Source: Rhodobacteraceae bacterium WD3A24 (GTDB lineage: Bacteria; Pseudomonadota; Alphaproteobacteria; Rhodobacterales; Rhodobacteraceae). Taken from it: a DNA stretch of 36,017 bases. Under the pieces are notes generated by a model. It was not told the DNA's origin. It was given only the letters and a program-made list of their open reading frames with translations, and did no database searches. Position numbers and translations under genes: made by a program. Shown here piece by piece: positions 24,034 to 32,805 of the stretch. How positions within the stretch are numbered: the stretch's first letter is position 1; the number at the start of each line of letters is the position of its first letter. The DNA is taken from the NCBI GenBank assembly GCA_002967695.1, contig PUHN01000039.1, positions 1-36,017 of the forward strand, written 5' to 3'.

Positions 24034-25500
24034 ATGGGTCTGCTTCGGGGACTGCCCAAGCAATGGATCGTCCGGCCGGCAACGGGCGAATCGCGGCAGG
24101 CGGCCGGGTCGGGAGGCGTCGAACCCCGCAGATTTCAGGACCGCGAGATATTGACTGCGCCGGGGGTTCCCGTTCACCGCCTCACGCGGCCCGACGGGGG
24201 CGATTTCGGCCGGGTGATCGGGTGGGTGATTTCCGCAGGACGCCTGCATCACCGTGACGATGTCATCGAGCTGGAGCCCGACGATCTCGCTCAGTGGTTC
24301 CGCGACCTCGGTGGCAGTTTCGTCATGCTATGGCGCGACGCCAAGGGAGTGCATCTGCGCGAGGACGCCTCCGGCGGGCTTCCCTGTGTCTTTCATCCCG
24401 ACTATCGCATCGCTGCCTCGACCACGTCGGCGCTGGCGCGGGCTGTCGAGGAGAGGCTTGAGCCGGACGAGGAGGCGAATGCGGTCTTCGCCTTTCCCAA
24501 GCGTATCGGGTTTCTGCCCTTCGGCCTCACATCGTGCCGGGATGTCCGCCGGCTGCAGCCCAATCACGTTCTCGATCTCGACACGTTCGCCGCCACGCGG
24601 GTCTGGCCCGATGCGGGCTTCCGGCCCGCGGGCCGGATGAGTGCGGGCGAGTGCCGCGCGGCGGTGGCTGAGGCCTGCGACATCGTCCGGCGCAACCTGC
24701 GCGCCGTCCTCGAAGCGGGATCGGCCGTTCTCTATCTCAGCGGCGGGCACGACTCGCGCATGGTCCTCGCGGCGGGGCAGGGGCTGGCGGGCACGCTGAA
24801 CTGCGAGACCTACGCCGCCTCCGAGACGCTGGACTCGCACATTGCCGCCAGGGTCGCAGCGGCCGCGGGGCGGCGCCACCGGCGGGTGCCGATCCTGCCG
24901 GCCAGCCACGAGGACATCGACGCCTGGGTCGCGCGCACCGGGCATTCGATCTATGACAACGTCACGCATCTGTGCCCCACGGCGGAGGCCAATGCCGATC
25001 ACGACTTCACCCTTGCCGGGACCATCGGAGAGCTGGCGCGGGCGAGCAATTGGATGCCCGGCGACGCGCACCGTGAGAATCTGGACATGGACACCTTGCT
25101 GCAGCGGCTGAGATTGCCAGGCATGCCCGTGATCCGTCGTGCTGGCGAAATCTGGCGCTCCGAGCTGCCCGACGCGGATGCAGCGCGCATGCTGGATATC
25201 GCCAAGATCGAGGTTATCCAAGGTTGTTGGGCCGGTGCGTCGGCCTATGGTCACGCTCTGTCATTGCCGACGCTCCATGTCTTTTCCGGCCAGCGTCTTA
25301 ATGAGATTGCGCTCTCGCTGGACAAGGATTATCGGGACTCGGCTGGTTTCTACCGCGATTTCATGCAGATGGCGGCACCGGCATTGCTGGAGATTCGGGT
25401 CAACCGGGCCGCCGGGCTGGACCGGCTGCGCTTCGCGCGGGAGGAGCTTCGAGAACTCACCCCGACCCGGATCAAGCGGCTGGTCAAGCCCCTACGATAG
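24034..25500 (+). CDS. Asparagine-synthetase-like protein (PP-loop ATPase)
   Basis: A 488-residue protein of the asparagine synthetase B superfamily. The synthetase domain has the pyrophosphatase loop [14 protein letters not shown] near residues 233-246, preceded by a region resembling the glutaminase fold ([20 protein letters not shown] near 95-114, PCVFHPDY). The N-terminus begins [11 protein letters not shown] and has no Cys2, which all glutamine-dependent enzymes need, so glutamine hydrolysis is unlikely. It may adenylate a carboxylate and amidate or ligate with another amine, as in surface-sugar or natural-product enzymes. The C-terminal portion (residues ~380-488) is basic. AAGGA lies 11 bases before ATG 24034, rather far. 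Base use is slightly less GC-biased than in neighbours. It stands alone, divergent from asmA, with rimO 50 bases downstream. Confidence 0.82.
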   Translation: MGLLRGLPKQWIVRPATGESRQAAGSGGVEPRRFQDREILTAPGVPVHRLTRPDGGDFGRVIGWVISAGRLHHRDDVIELEPDDLAQWFRDLGGSFVMLWRDAKGVHLREDASGGLPCVFHPDYRIAASTTSALARAVEERLEPDEEANAVFAFPKRIGFLPFGLTSCRDVRRLQPNHVLDLDTFAATRVWPDAGFRPAGRMSAGECRAAVAEACDIVRRNLRAVLEAGSAVLYLSGGHDSRMVLAAGQGLAGTLNCETYAASETLDSHIAARVAAAAGRRHRRVPILPASHEDIDAWVARTGHSIYDNVTHLCPTAEANADHDFTLAGTIGELARASNWMPGDAHRENLDMDTLLQRLRLPGMPVIRRAGEIWRSELPDADAARMLDIAKIEVIQGCWAGASAYGHALSLPTLHVFSGQRLNEIALSLDKDYRDSAGFYRDFMQMAAPALLEIRVNRAAGLDRLRFAREELRELTPTRIKRLVKPLR

Positions 25501-25550
25501 GGCGTGCCTCGCTCCTTTCCTTAAGCGTCCCGCGCGATTATATGGGCGCG

Positions 25551-26933
25551 ATGAGCCAGAACCCGCCCGACCTGCGCCCCGACATCGCCCCCGCCGCCAG
25601 GCTGGAGGGAGGCCCGCGCCCCGGCCAGCCCAGCATCGGCATGGTCAGCCTGGGCTGCCCCAAGGCGCTGGTCGATAGCGAACGCATCCTCACCCGGCTG
25701 CGTGCCGAGGGCTACGCCGTCAGCCCCGACTACGAAGGGGCCGACGCGGTGATCGTCAACACCTGCGGGTTCCTCGACAGCGCCAAGGCCGAAAGCCTCG
25801 AGGCCATCGGCGAGGCGCTCAAGGCCAACGGCCGCGTCATCGTCACGGGCTGCCTCGGTGCCGAGCCCGACTACATCACCGGCGCGCACCCGAAGGTTCT
25901 GGCCGTGACCGGGCCCCACCAGTACGAGCAGGTGCTCGACGCCGTCCACGCGGCGGTGCCGCCCGCGCCGGACCCTTTCATCGACCTGCTGCCCGCCAGC
26001 GGGGTGTCTCTGACGCCGCGTCATTACAGCTATCTCAAGATTTCCGAGGGCTGCAATCACAAGTGCCGCTTCTGCGTCATCCCCGACATGCGCGGAAAGC
26101 TGCAGTCGCGCCCGGCCCATGCCGTGCTGCGCGAGGCCGAGAAGCTGGTCGAGGCTGGCGTGCGCGAGCTTCTGGTCATCAGTCAGGACACCTCGGCCTA
26201 TGGCGTGGACCGCAAGCATGATCGTCACCTGTGGAAGGGCGGCGAGGTGCGCAGCCACATCACCGACCTCGCGCGCGAGCTCGGCGGCCTCGGCGCCTGG
26301 GTGCGGCTGCACTACGTCTATCCCTACCCGCATGTGCGCGAGCTGATCCCGCTGATGGCCGAGGGGCTGGTGCTGCCCTATCTCGACATACCGTTCCAGC
26401 ACGCCCACCCCGACACGCTGCGGCGCATGGCCCGCCCGGCTGCGGCGGCGAAGACGCTGGACGAGATCGCCCGCTGGCGCGCGATCTGCCCCGACATCGC
26501 GCTGCGCTCGACCTTCATCGTGGGCTATCCGGGCGAGACGGAGGACGAGTTCCAGACGCTTCTGGACTGGCTGGGCGAGGCCCGGCTCGACCGGGTCGGC
26601 TGCTTCAAGTACGAGAATGTCGCCGGCGCGCGGTCGAATGACCTGCCCGATCACGTCCCCGAGGAGGTCAAGCAGGACCGCTGGGACCGGTTCATGCAGA
26701 AGGCACAGGCGATCTCGGAAGAAAAGCTCGCCGCAAGGGTCGGCACGCGCCAGGAGGTCATCGTCGATGAGGTCGATGACGAGGGCGCGGTGTGCCGCAC
26801 GAAAGCCGACGCGCCCGAGATCGACGGCAACCTTTTCATCGACGAGGGTTTCGCGGCGCTGCGGCCCGGCGATATCGTGACCGTCGAGGTCGACGAGGCG
26901 GGCGATTATGATCTCTGGGGCCGGCTGGTCTGA
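25551..26933 (+). CDS. rimO: Ribosomal protein S12 methylthiotransferase
   Basis: Radical-SAM methylthiotransferase that modifies Asp88 of ribosomal protein S12, 460 residues. The N-terminal UPF0004 domain supplies three iron-sulfur cysteines, C36 ([14 protein letters not shown]), C72 ([14 protein letters not shown]) and C101 ([10 protein letters not shown]). The radical-SAM cluster motif is C168-x3-C172-x2-C175 (CNHKCRFC). A C-terminal TRAM domain follows ([16 protein letters not shown] to the end). [26 protein letters not shown] and the TRAM core separate RimO from MiaB. ATG 25551 ([11 protein letters not shown]) is preferred over 25542, because the latter lies in a TATATG sequence that could be the -10. 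It converges with galU, eight bases apart. Confidence 0.97.
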   Translation: MSQNPPDLRPDIAPAARLEGGPRPGQPSIGMVSLGCPKALVDSERILTRLRAEGYAVSPDYEGADAVIVNTCGFLDSAKAESLEAIGEALKANGRVIVTGCLGAEPDYITGAHPKVLAVTGPHQYEQVLDAVHAAVPPAPDPFIDLLPASGVSLTPRHYSYLKISEGCNHKCRFCVIPDMRGKLQSRPAHAVLREAEKLVEAGVRELLVISQDTSAYGVDRKHDRHLWKGGEVRSHITDLARELGGLGAWVRLHYVYPYPHVRELIPLMAEGLVLPYLDIPFQHAHPDTLRRMARPAAAAKTLDEIARWRAICPDIALRSTFIVGYPGETEDEFQTLLDWLGEARLDRVGCFKYENVAGARSNDLPDHVPEEVKQDRWDRFMQKAQAISEEKLAARVGTRQEVIVDEVDDEGAVCRTKADAPEIDGNLFIDEGFAALRPGDIVTVEVDEAGDYDLWGRLV

Positions 26934-26941
26934 GCCGCCGC

Positions 26942-27823
26942 TCAGTCGCAATGCGGGGCGCACCGCTCCTGCATCATCTTCATGAAGCGCGGGCGAAACT
27001 GCTCGTCCTCCAGCCCGACATCGAGGATGGCCTCCAGATAGCCGAATTTCGAGCCGCAGTCATAACGCCGGCCGGTGATGGGCAGCGCCCTGACGCCCCC
27101 CTTGCCGGCCAGGATGTCGATGGCGTCGGCAAGCTGGACCTCCCCTCCCGCGCCGGGGCCGAGACCGCGGAGCAGGTCGAAGATTCCGGGCTCGAACACG
27201 TATCGCCCCACCGAGGCCAGCCGCGACGGCGCATCGTCCATTGTGGGCTTTTCCATCAGGCCGGCGACGCCCAGCTCCTCGTCAATGCCGGTCGGGCCGG
27301 GCGTGACAATCCCGTATTTGGAAACCTCCTCCGGGGCGACCTCCATCACCGAAAGCAGCGTGCCGGGCGCCCTGTCATACGACGCCACCAGCGCGCTGGT
27401 GGGCAGCGTAACGCCGCGCATGAAATCGTCGGCCAGAAGCACCGCAAAGGGGGCGTCGCCCACGACCGGCGCGGCGCACAGCACCGCGTCGCCGAGCCCG
27501 CGCGCCTGCGCCTGACGGACGAAGACGCAGTTGACCCCTTTAGGCAGGATGCTGCGGACCATGTCGAGCAGCTCGCCCTTTCCCTTGGCCTCGAGCGCGT
27601 GTTCAAGCTCGGGGTTGGTGTCGAAATGATCCTCGATCGCGCGCTTGGTCCGGCCGGTGACGAAGATCAGCTCGGTGATCCCGGCCGCGACGGCCTCTTC
27701 CACGGCAAACTGGATGATCGGCTTGTCGATGATCGGCAGCAACTCCTTGGGCATCGCCTTGGTGGCGGGCAGGAAACGCGTGCCGAGCCCGGCGACGGGA
27801 AATACGGCTTTCGTGATCTTCAA
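26942..27823 (-). CDS. galU: UTP--glucose-1-phosphate uridylyltransferase
   Basis: Makes UDP-glucose from UTP and glucose-1-phosphate for polysaccharide, lipid and osmoprotectant synthesis. The 293-residue protein shows the nucleotidyltransferase signature VFPVAGLGTRFLPATKAMPK, the activation segment ELLPIIDKPIIQFAVEEAVA, RQAQARGLGDAVLCAAP, the metal-site LLADDFMRG, VMEVAPEEVSKYGIV, GLMEKPT and the C-terminal GRRYDCGSKFGYLEA. The coding start is TTG 27823, preceded by GGAGGAGG. A longer frame exists but reads through noncoding text, and the ATG in between (27828) is out of frame and stops after two codons. It lies 97 bases after the ppsA stop on the same strand and may share its transcript. 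Confidence 0.95.
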   Translation of the reverse strand: MKITKAVFPVAGLGTRFLPATKAMPKELLPIIDKPIIQFAVEEAVAAGITELIFVTGRTKRAIEDHFDTNPELEHALEAKGKGELLDMVRSILPKGVNCVFVRQAQARGLGDAVLCAAPVVGDAPFAVLLADDFMRGVTLPTSALVASYDRAPGTLLSVMEVAPEEVSKYGIVTPGPTGIDEELGVAGLMEKPTMDDAPSRLASVGRYVFEPGIFDLLRGLGPGAGGEVQLADAIDILAGKGGVRALPITGRRYDCGSKFGYLEAILDVGLEDEQFRPRFMKMMQERCAPHCD

Positions 27824-27920
27824 ATCATCCTCCTCCAAAGATGCCGACCGGCTGTTGCGGCGGATGGCAATCGGATCAGACCTGCCAGATGCGCCCCATC
27901 GCGGCAAGGCATGGCGGAGA

Positions 27921-30314
27921 CTAGGAGTCCTCCTGTTCGGCATCGGCAATGATGCGCTTGACCGCGATGAAGCTGTCTGGCGTCACAGAGATCGAGTCGA
28001 TCCCGCCTTTCACGAGAAACCGCGCGAATTCGGGGTGGTCGCTGGGGGCTTGCCCGCACAGCCCGATCCGGGCGCCGGAATCGTGCGCGGCGGAGATGAC
28101 ATGGCCTATCATCCATTTCACCGCCGCGTCCTGTTCGTCGAACAGCCCCGCGAGGTCTTCCGAGTCGCGGTCCACCCCCAGCGTGAGCTGTGTCAGGTCG
28201 TTCGAGCCGATCGAAAAACCGTCGAAGCGTTCTGCGAACCGGGGCGCGAGGATAACGTTCGAGGGGATTTCGCACATCACGTAGACCTGCAGGCCCGCCT
28301 CGCCGCGGCGCAATCCGTTCTGCGCCATCACGTCGAGCACCCCGTCGGCCTCGGCGGTGGAGCGGCAGAAGGGGATCATGACGACGACGTTGTCAAACCC
28401 CATCTCCTCGCGCAGCCGCTTGATCGCGCGGCATTCCAGCGCGAAGCCCGCCCGGTAGCGCGGCGAGGTGTAGCGCGCCGCGCCCCGGAACCCCAGCATC
28501 GGGTTCTCCTCATGCGGCTCGAATCCGGCGCCGCCGATCAGGTTGGCGTATTCGTTGGTCTTGAAATCGCTCATCCGCACGATGACGGGGCGTGGATACT
28601 GCGCCGCAGCGATCCGCGCGAGCCCGCGCGAGAGCCGGTCGACGAAATAGGCGGGCTTGTCGTCATAGCCCTCGGTCAGCCGCGCGATCTCGTCGCGCGC
28701 GGCGGAGTCGGTCAGGCTGTCATACGCGACCAGCGCCATCGGGTGGATGCGCACATGGTTGTTGATGACGAATTCCATCCGCGCCAGCCCCACGCCGTCG
28801 GCCGGCAGCCGCCACCATCGGAAGGCTGCCGCGGGGTTGGCGAGGTTGAGCATCACCCGCGTGCGCGTGGCGGGCAGCTCGGAAGCGTCGAGCATCTTTT
28901 CGGTGATCTCGGCGGCGCCGTCATAGACAAACCCCTGATCGCCCTCGGCGCAGGAGACGGTGACTTCCTGCCCGTCATGAAGCACATGCGTGGCGTCGCC
29001 CGCTCCGACGATCGCCGGCAGGCCCAGTTCGCGGCTGACGATGGCGGCGTGGCTCGTGCGCCCGCCATGGTCGGTGACGATGGCGCTGGCGCGTTTCATG
29101 ATCGGCACCCAGTCGGGGTCGGTGTTTTCCGTCACCAGCACCGCGCCATCGACGAAATTCGCGATCTGCGCGGCGCTTTCGAGCAGGCAGACCCGGCCCG
29201 TCACCGCAGCGTCGCCCACGCTGAGCCCGGAGACGAGCCGCGCGCCCGTCCGGCCGATGCTGTAGCTGCGGAACGCGCCCGCCTCGCGCTGTGACTGCAC
29301 GGTCTCCGGCCGCGCCTGAACGATGAACAGCGCGCCGCCTTCGCCGTCGCGCGCCCATTCCATGTCCATCGCGCAGCCGTAATGCTCCTCGATCACGCAG
29401 GCCCAGCGCGCCAGTTGCAAAATCTCGCCGTCCGACAGCACGAAGGCGGCCCGCTCGGCCTTCGAGGTGGGCACGGTGCGGGTCGGGCTGTCATCCTGCG
29501 CGCCGGCATAGATCATCTTGTGCGCCTTGGCCCCGCGGCGTTTTCCCACGATGGGCACGAGGAAATCGTCGGACAGCAGCGGCTTGAACACCTGATACTC
29601 GTCGGGGTCGACCGTGCCCTGTACGACCGTCTCGCCCAGCCCCCAGGCGGCGTCGATCACCACGACCCTGTCGAAGCCCGTCTCGGTGTCGATGGAGAAC
29701 ATCACGCCCGAGCCCCCCTTGTCGGCGCGCACCATCGCCTGCACGCCGACCGACAGCGCCACCTTGAGATGATCGAAACCGCGCGCCTCGCGGTAGCTGA
29801 TCGCGCGGTCGGTAAACAGCGACGCAAAGCAGCGCTTGCAGGCGTCGAGCAGCGCCGCCTCGCCGCGGATGTTGAGATATGTCTCCTGCTGGCCGGCAAA
29901 GCTGGCATCGGGCAGATCCTCGGCCGTCGCTGATGAGCGCACCGCGACATCGGCGTCGGGCCGGCCGATGCGCTCGCATAGCTCGCGGTAGGATGTGCGA
30001 ATGGCTTTCGCCGTCTCCTCGGGCCAGTTGGCGGCGCGGATCGCGGCGCGCAGTTTCGTGCCCGTCTCGGCCAGGCTCGCCCGGCCCGCGCCGTAATCGG
30101 CCAGCGCGTCGGAGATCGTCGCGCGCAGCCCCGCGGCGTCGATGAACCGCCAGTAGGCATCCGCGGTGGTGGCAAAGCCCGGCGGCACCGCGACGCCGCG
30201 CCCGCCCAGCCTGGCGACCATCTCGCCGAGCGAGGCGTTCTTGCCGCCCACCCGCGCGACATCGCCGCGCCCGAGCCGGTCGAACGGGATCACCTCCTGT
30301 GCGTCACTGGCCAT
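27921..30314 (-). CDS. ppsA: Phosphoenolpyruvate synthase
   Basis: Converts pyruvate, ATP and water to PEP, AMP and phosphate, the gluconeogenic counterpart of pyruvate kinase. The 797-residue protein has the usual three parts. The N-terminal ATP-grasp starts VGGKNASLGEMVARLGGRGV and includes AVRSSATAEDLPDASFAGQQ. The central swivelling phosphohistidine domain has GGRTSHAAIVSRELG with catalytic H422. The C-terminal PEP-binding barrel has MIPFCRSTAEADGVLD, FSIGSNDLTQLTLGVDRDS and the active-site cysteine in IGLCGQAPSD. ATG 30314 is chosen because AAAGGACAG lies just upstream and the protein starts MASDAQEVIPFDRLG; the frame stays open far upstream without homologous sequence. No PEP-synthase regulatory kinase gene is adjacent. 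Confidence 0.97.
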   Translation of the reverse strand: MASDAQEVIPFDRLGRGDVARVGGKNASLGEMVARLGGRGVAVPPGFATTADAYWRFIDAAGLRATISDALADYGAGRASLAETGTKLRAAIRAANWPEETAKAIRTSYRELCERIGRPDADVAVRSSATAEDLPDASFAGQQETYLNIRGEAALLDACKRCFASLFTDRAISYREARGFDHLKVALSVGVQAMVRADKGGSGVMFSIDTETGFDRVVVIDAAWGLGETVVQGTVDPDEYQVFKPLLSDDFLVPIVGKRRGAKAHKMIYAGAQDDSPTRTVPTSKAERAAFVLSDGEILQLARWACVIEEHYGCAMDMEWARDGEGGALFIVQARPETVQSQREAGAFRSYSIGRTGARLVSGLSVGDAAVTGRVCLLESAAQIANFVDGAVLVTENTDPDWVPIMKRASAIVTDHGGRTSHAAIVSRELGLPAIVGAGDATHVLHDGQEVTVSCAEGDQGFVYDGAAEITEKMLDASELPATRTRVMLNLANPAAAFRWWRLPADGVGLARMEFVINNHVRIHPMALVAYDSLTDSAARDEIARLTEGYDDKPAYFVDRLSRGLARIAAAQYPRPVIVRMSDFKTNEYANLIGGAGFEPHEENPMLGFRGAARYTSPRYRAGFALECRAIKRLREEMGFDNVVVMIPFCRSTAEADGVLDVMAQNGLRRGEAGLQVYVMCEIPSNVILAPRFAERFDGFSIGSNDLTQLTLGVDRDSEDLAGLFDEQDAAVKWMIGHVISAAHDSGARIGLCGQAPSDHPEFARFLVKGGIDSISVTPDSFIAVKRIIADAEQEDS

Positions 30315-30425
30315 CCTCTGTCCTTTCTGCTCAGATGCGCGGCAAACTAGGCGGGCAGGATCGGACAGGCGTTGACGCAGATCAATGGCCCCGCGCGCCG
30401 GACCTGCCGGGGAGGAGCGCGCCGG

Positions 30426-31355
30426 ATGCGCATCGCGACCTTCAACGTGCAGAATCTGCGCCTGCGCCGCCCGCAGGGGCGCGCGCGGCTCGACGGCGCG
30501 CGCGACGGCGACCTGCCGCGCCATGTCGGCCCCGGCGCGGCGGCGCTGGACTATGCCGACCGCCGGCTGACGGCGCGGGTCATCGCCGATGCCGACGCTG
30601 ATATCGTCTGCCTGCAGGAGGTCTTCGACGCCGCCACCCTCGACTACTTCCACGACCATCTGCTGCGCCATGCGGGGGCGTGTTATCCGCATCGGGTCTG
30701 CCTGCCGGGCAATGACGGGCGCGGCCGCGACCTTGCCGTGATGAGCCGCCGGCCGCTGGACGAGGTGGCCAGCCATGCCGCGCTGACACCCGCCGATCTG
30801 GGGCTGGAGCCGCCGGCGGGCCTGCGCGCCGATTTTCCCGTGTTCCGGCGCGACTGCCTGCTTGCGCGTGTCGGGGCGCTCACCCTGTTTCTGTGCCATT
30901 TCAAGGCGCCCTATCCCGACCCGGAGGCGGCGTGGCCGGTGCGCCGGTTGGAGGCGCTGGCGGTGCGCCGGCTGGTCGAGCGGCGCTTTGCTGCCGCGCC
31001 CGAGGGGCTGTGGCTGATCCTGGGCGATCTCAACGAGCCGCACGCGCCGCAGGGAGAGCGTGCCATCGCCCCGCTGGTCGACGGCTTCGCCGTCGATCTT
31101 CTCGCCCGGTTGCCCGCGGAAAAGCGGTGGTCGTTCCACGACCGCGACGGGGGCTTCTACAGCCGCCCCGACGCGATGCTGGCCTCACCCGCGCTGGCGC
31201 GGCGCTGGTCCGATGCGCGCCCGCGCGTCCTGCGCGAGGGGCTCTCGCGCGCGGCCATGCGCCATGACGGCGCGCGGCTGGAGGATGTGGGCGAGGAGCG
31301 GCCCCATGCCAGCGACCATGCCGCGATGGTGCTCGACCTCGACGGTCTGGCGTGA
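30426..31355 (+). CDS. Endonuclease/exonuclease/phosphatase-family hydrolase
   Basis: A 309-residue EEP-superfamily metallohydrolase. The active-site series is visible in order: MRIATFNVQNLRL (Asn), IVCLQEVFDAATL (metal-binding Glu), AVMSRRPL, GDLNEPH (Asp-x-Asn) and the C-terminal ASDHAAMVLDL (Asp-His). It has no signal peptide, so it is probably cytoplasmic. The substrate (nucleic acid, phosphoinositide or other phosphodiester) cannot be told. ATG 30426 follows a GGGGAGGAG purine run nine bases upstream. Its stop overlaps the GTG start of the CapA-like gene (GTGA), so both belong to one operon. It is divergent from ppsA. Confidence 0.88.
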   Translation: MRIATFNVQNLRLRRPQGRARLDGARDGDLPRHVGPGAAALDYADRRLTARVIADADADIVCLQEVFDAATLDYFHDHLLRHAGACYPHRVCLPGNDGRGRDLAVMSRRPLDEVASHAALTPADLGLEPPAGLRADFPVFRRDCLLARVGALTLFLCHFKAPYPDPEAAWPVRRLEALAVRRLVERRFAAAPEGLWLILGDLNEPHAPQGERAIAPLVDGFAVDLLARLPAEKRWSFHDRDGGFYSRPDAMLASPALARRWSDARPRVLREGLSRAAMRHDGARLEDVGEERPHASDHAAMVLDLDGLA

Positions 31356-32524
31356 CGGTGCGGGCGCTCATCGGGCTGCTGGCCCTTGTGCTGGCGGGCT
31401 GCGCGAATCGCCCCGCGGCAGACGGGCCGCGCCTGTGCACCCCCGCCCCCGAGGCCGCGCCCGCGCCGCTCAATGCCTGCGGGGGCGGCGCGCGGGTGAC
31501 GGTGGCCTCGGTGGGCGACGTGCTGCTGCACGCCGCGCTGCAACGGCGCGGCTACGCTGAGGGCTTCGACGCCATCTGGGCGCGCGCGGCGCCCTGGCTG
31601 CGGGGCGCCGACATCGTGACGGCCAATCTGGAAGGCCGCGCGGCGGCGGGCGTGGCCCGTGGCGGCCGCCCGGCCGACGATCCGGGGCCGGTCTTCGACG
31701 GGGCGGTCTACAGCGGTTATCCGCAGTTCAATTACCACCCTTCGGCCATCGACGCGCTGCGCGGCCTCGGCGTCGATCTGGTCAGCACCGCCAACAACCA
31801 CGCGCTCGACCGCGGCGCGCGCGGGGTCGACGCCACGCTGGCCGCGCTGGCCGCGCGCGGCATGGCGCATACCGGCACGATCGCGCGTGGCGCCCCGCGC
31901 GATTTCGCCGCGCGGCTGGACACCCCGCTGGGGCCGGTGGCCTTCATCGCCTGCAGCCATCACACCAACGGGATCTCCGACCCCGCTCGGCAGGTGCTGT
32001 TGTGCCATCGCGACCGTGCCGAGCTGCTGGCGCTGGTGCGCGCCGAGGCGGCGCGGGGCGCGGTGATCGTGCTGCCGCATTGGGGCGTGGAATACAGCCA
32101 CCGCCCCGCTCCGCGGCAGCGGGTGCTGGCGCGCGATCTGGCCGGGGCAGGGGCGACGGCGGTGATCGGCGCGCATCCGCATGTCGTCCAGCCCTGGGAG
32201 ACGGTCGCGGGCGTCGCGGGCGTGCGGGTGCCGGTGATCCATTCGCTGGGCAATTTCGTTTCGGCCCAAGGGGCGCTGGCGCGGCGCACCGGCATCATCG
32301 CACGGGTCGAGCTGTGCCGCGGCCCGCGGGGCCGGCCCGTCGCCGCCGGCGCGGGATGGGTGCCGGTGATGATGCTGTGGACGCCGCGCGGCCCCGAGCT
32401 CTATCCGCCGCCGCCCGGCGCCGATGGCGGGCCCGGCGCGGCGCGGGCGCTGGTCGAGCGGCTGATCCCCGGCCGCGATTTGTCGGCGGACGCGCAGTGC
32501 CAACCGGCCGGGCAGGGCGGCTGA
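31352..32524 (+). CDS. CapA-like lipoprotein (metallophosphatase fold)
   Basis: A 390-residue protein of the CapA/PgsA family (poly-gamma-glutamate synthesis-associated, metallophosphatase-like fold). It starts with a lipoprotein signal peptide: MTVRALIGLLALVLAGC, with the lipobox cysteine at 17. Family motifs follow in order: VTVASVGDVLLHAALQ, IVTANLEG, DLVSTANNHALDRG, VLPHWGVEYSHR and IGAHPHVVQPWE. The metal ligands (Asp, Asn, His) are present. The gene starts at GTG 31352, overlapping the stop of the upstream EEP gene. No poly-gamma-glutamate synthetase genes (capB/capC) are nearby, so a capsule role is not supported; many such proteins are hydrolases of unknown substrate. Confidence 0.88.
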   Translation: MTVRALIGLLALVLAGCANRPAADGPRLCTPAPEAAPAPLNACGGGARVTVASVGDVLLHAALQRRGYAEGFDAIWARAAPWLRGADIVTANLEGRAAAGVARGGRPADDPGPVFDGAVYSGYPQFNYHPSAIDALRGLGVDLVSTANNHALDRGARGVDATLAALAARGMAHTGTIARGAPRDFAARLDTPLGPVAFIACSHHTNGISDPARQVLLCHRDRAELLALVRAEAARGAVIVLPHWGVEYSHRPAPRQRVLARDLAGAGATAVIGAHPHVVQPWETVAGVAGVRVPVIHSLGNFVSAQGALARRTGIIARVELCRGPRGRPVAAGAGWVPVMMLWTPRGPELYPPPPGADGGPGAARALVERLIPGRDLSADAQCQPAGQGG

Positions 32525-32535
32525 GCCGCGCGGTG

Positions 32536-32564
32536 TTGGGGCGGGCGCGGTGCCGTGCTACATT
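32536..32564 (+). promoter_or_regulatory. Candidate promoter of the 67-residue gene
   Basis: TTGGGG (32536-32541), 17-base spacer, TACATT (32559-32564). It lies 31 bases before the small gene's ATG and just after the CapA-like stop, suggesting independent transcription. Confidence 0.4.
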
Positions 32565-32595
32565 GGCTTGGCCCTGCACGGAGAGGAGGCCGACC

Positions 32596-32799
32596 ATGAC
32601 ACGCCATGTTCTCGACCAGCCGCGCGCAGCGGGCGGCGGACGGCTGCGCGCTTTCCTGTCCATCGCGCGCGACGGCCGGGGCCCGCATCCGGCGAGCCGC
32701 AGCCTGTGGCGCCAGCGCGAGGCGGGCGACGCGGCGCGCCGCCTGCCGGTCTATCTGCGAATCACCGGCATCGAAGCCCGCGCGCGCCCCGTCGGCTGA
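32596..32799 (+). CDS. Small basic orphan protein, 67 residues
   Basis: I do not recognise this protein. It begins MTRHVLDQPRAAGGGRLRAF and ends LPVYLRITGIEARARPVG. It is strongly basic (more than ten Arg), with no hydrophobic helix and no cysteines. Support for a real gene is a near-perfect AGGAGG ribosome binding site seven bases before ATG 32596, a promoter-like pair 31 bases upstream, and a stop placed just before the convergent ilvE end. Two short Ser/Trp/Arg stretches (PASRSLWRQREAGDAARRLP) could form a nucleic-acid-binding helix; this is a guess. Confidence 0.6.
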   Translation: MTRHVLDQPRAAGGGRLRAFLSIARDGRGPHPASRSLWRQREAGDAARRLPVYLRITGIEARARPVG

Positions 32800-32805
32800 C
32801 CGCGC

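Noticed and set aside
25542-25550. Earlier ATG for rimO
   Set aside because: It lies within a TATATG sequence likely to be a -10 element and adds three residues not typical of RimO.
27645-29294. A 549-codon plus-strand open frame
   Set aside because: It overlaps the galU start and PEP synthase antisense; composition is that of a shadow and no domain is visible.
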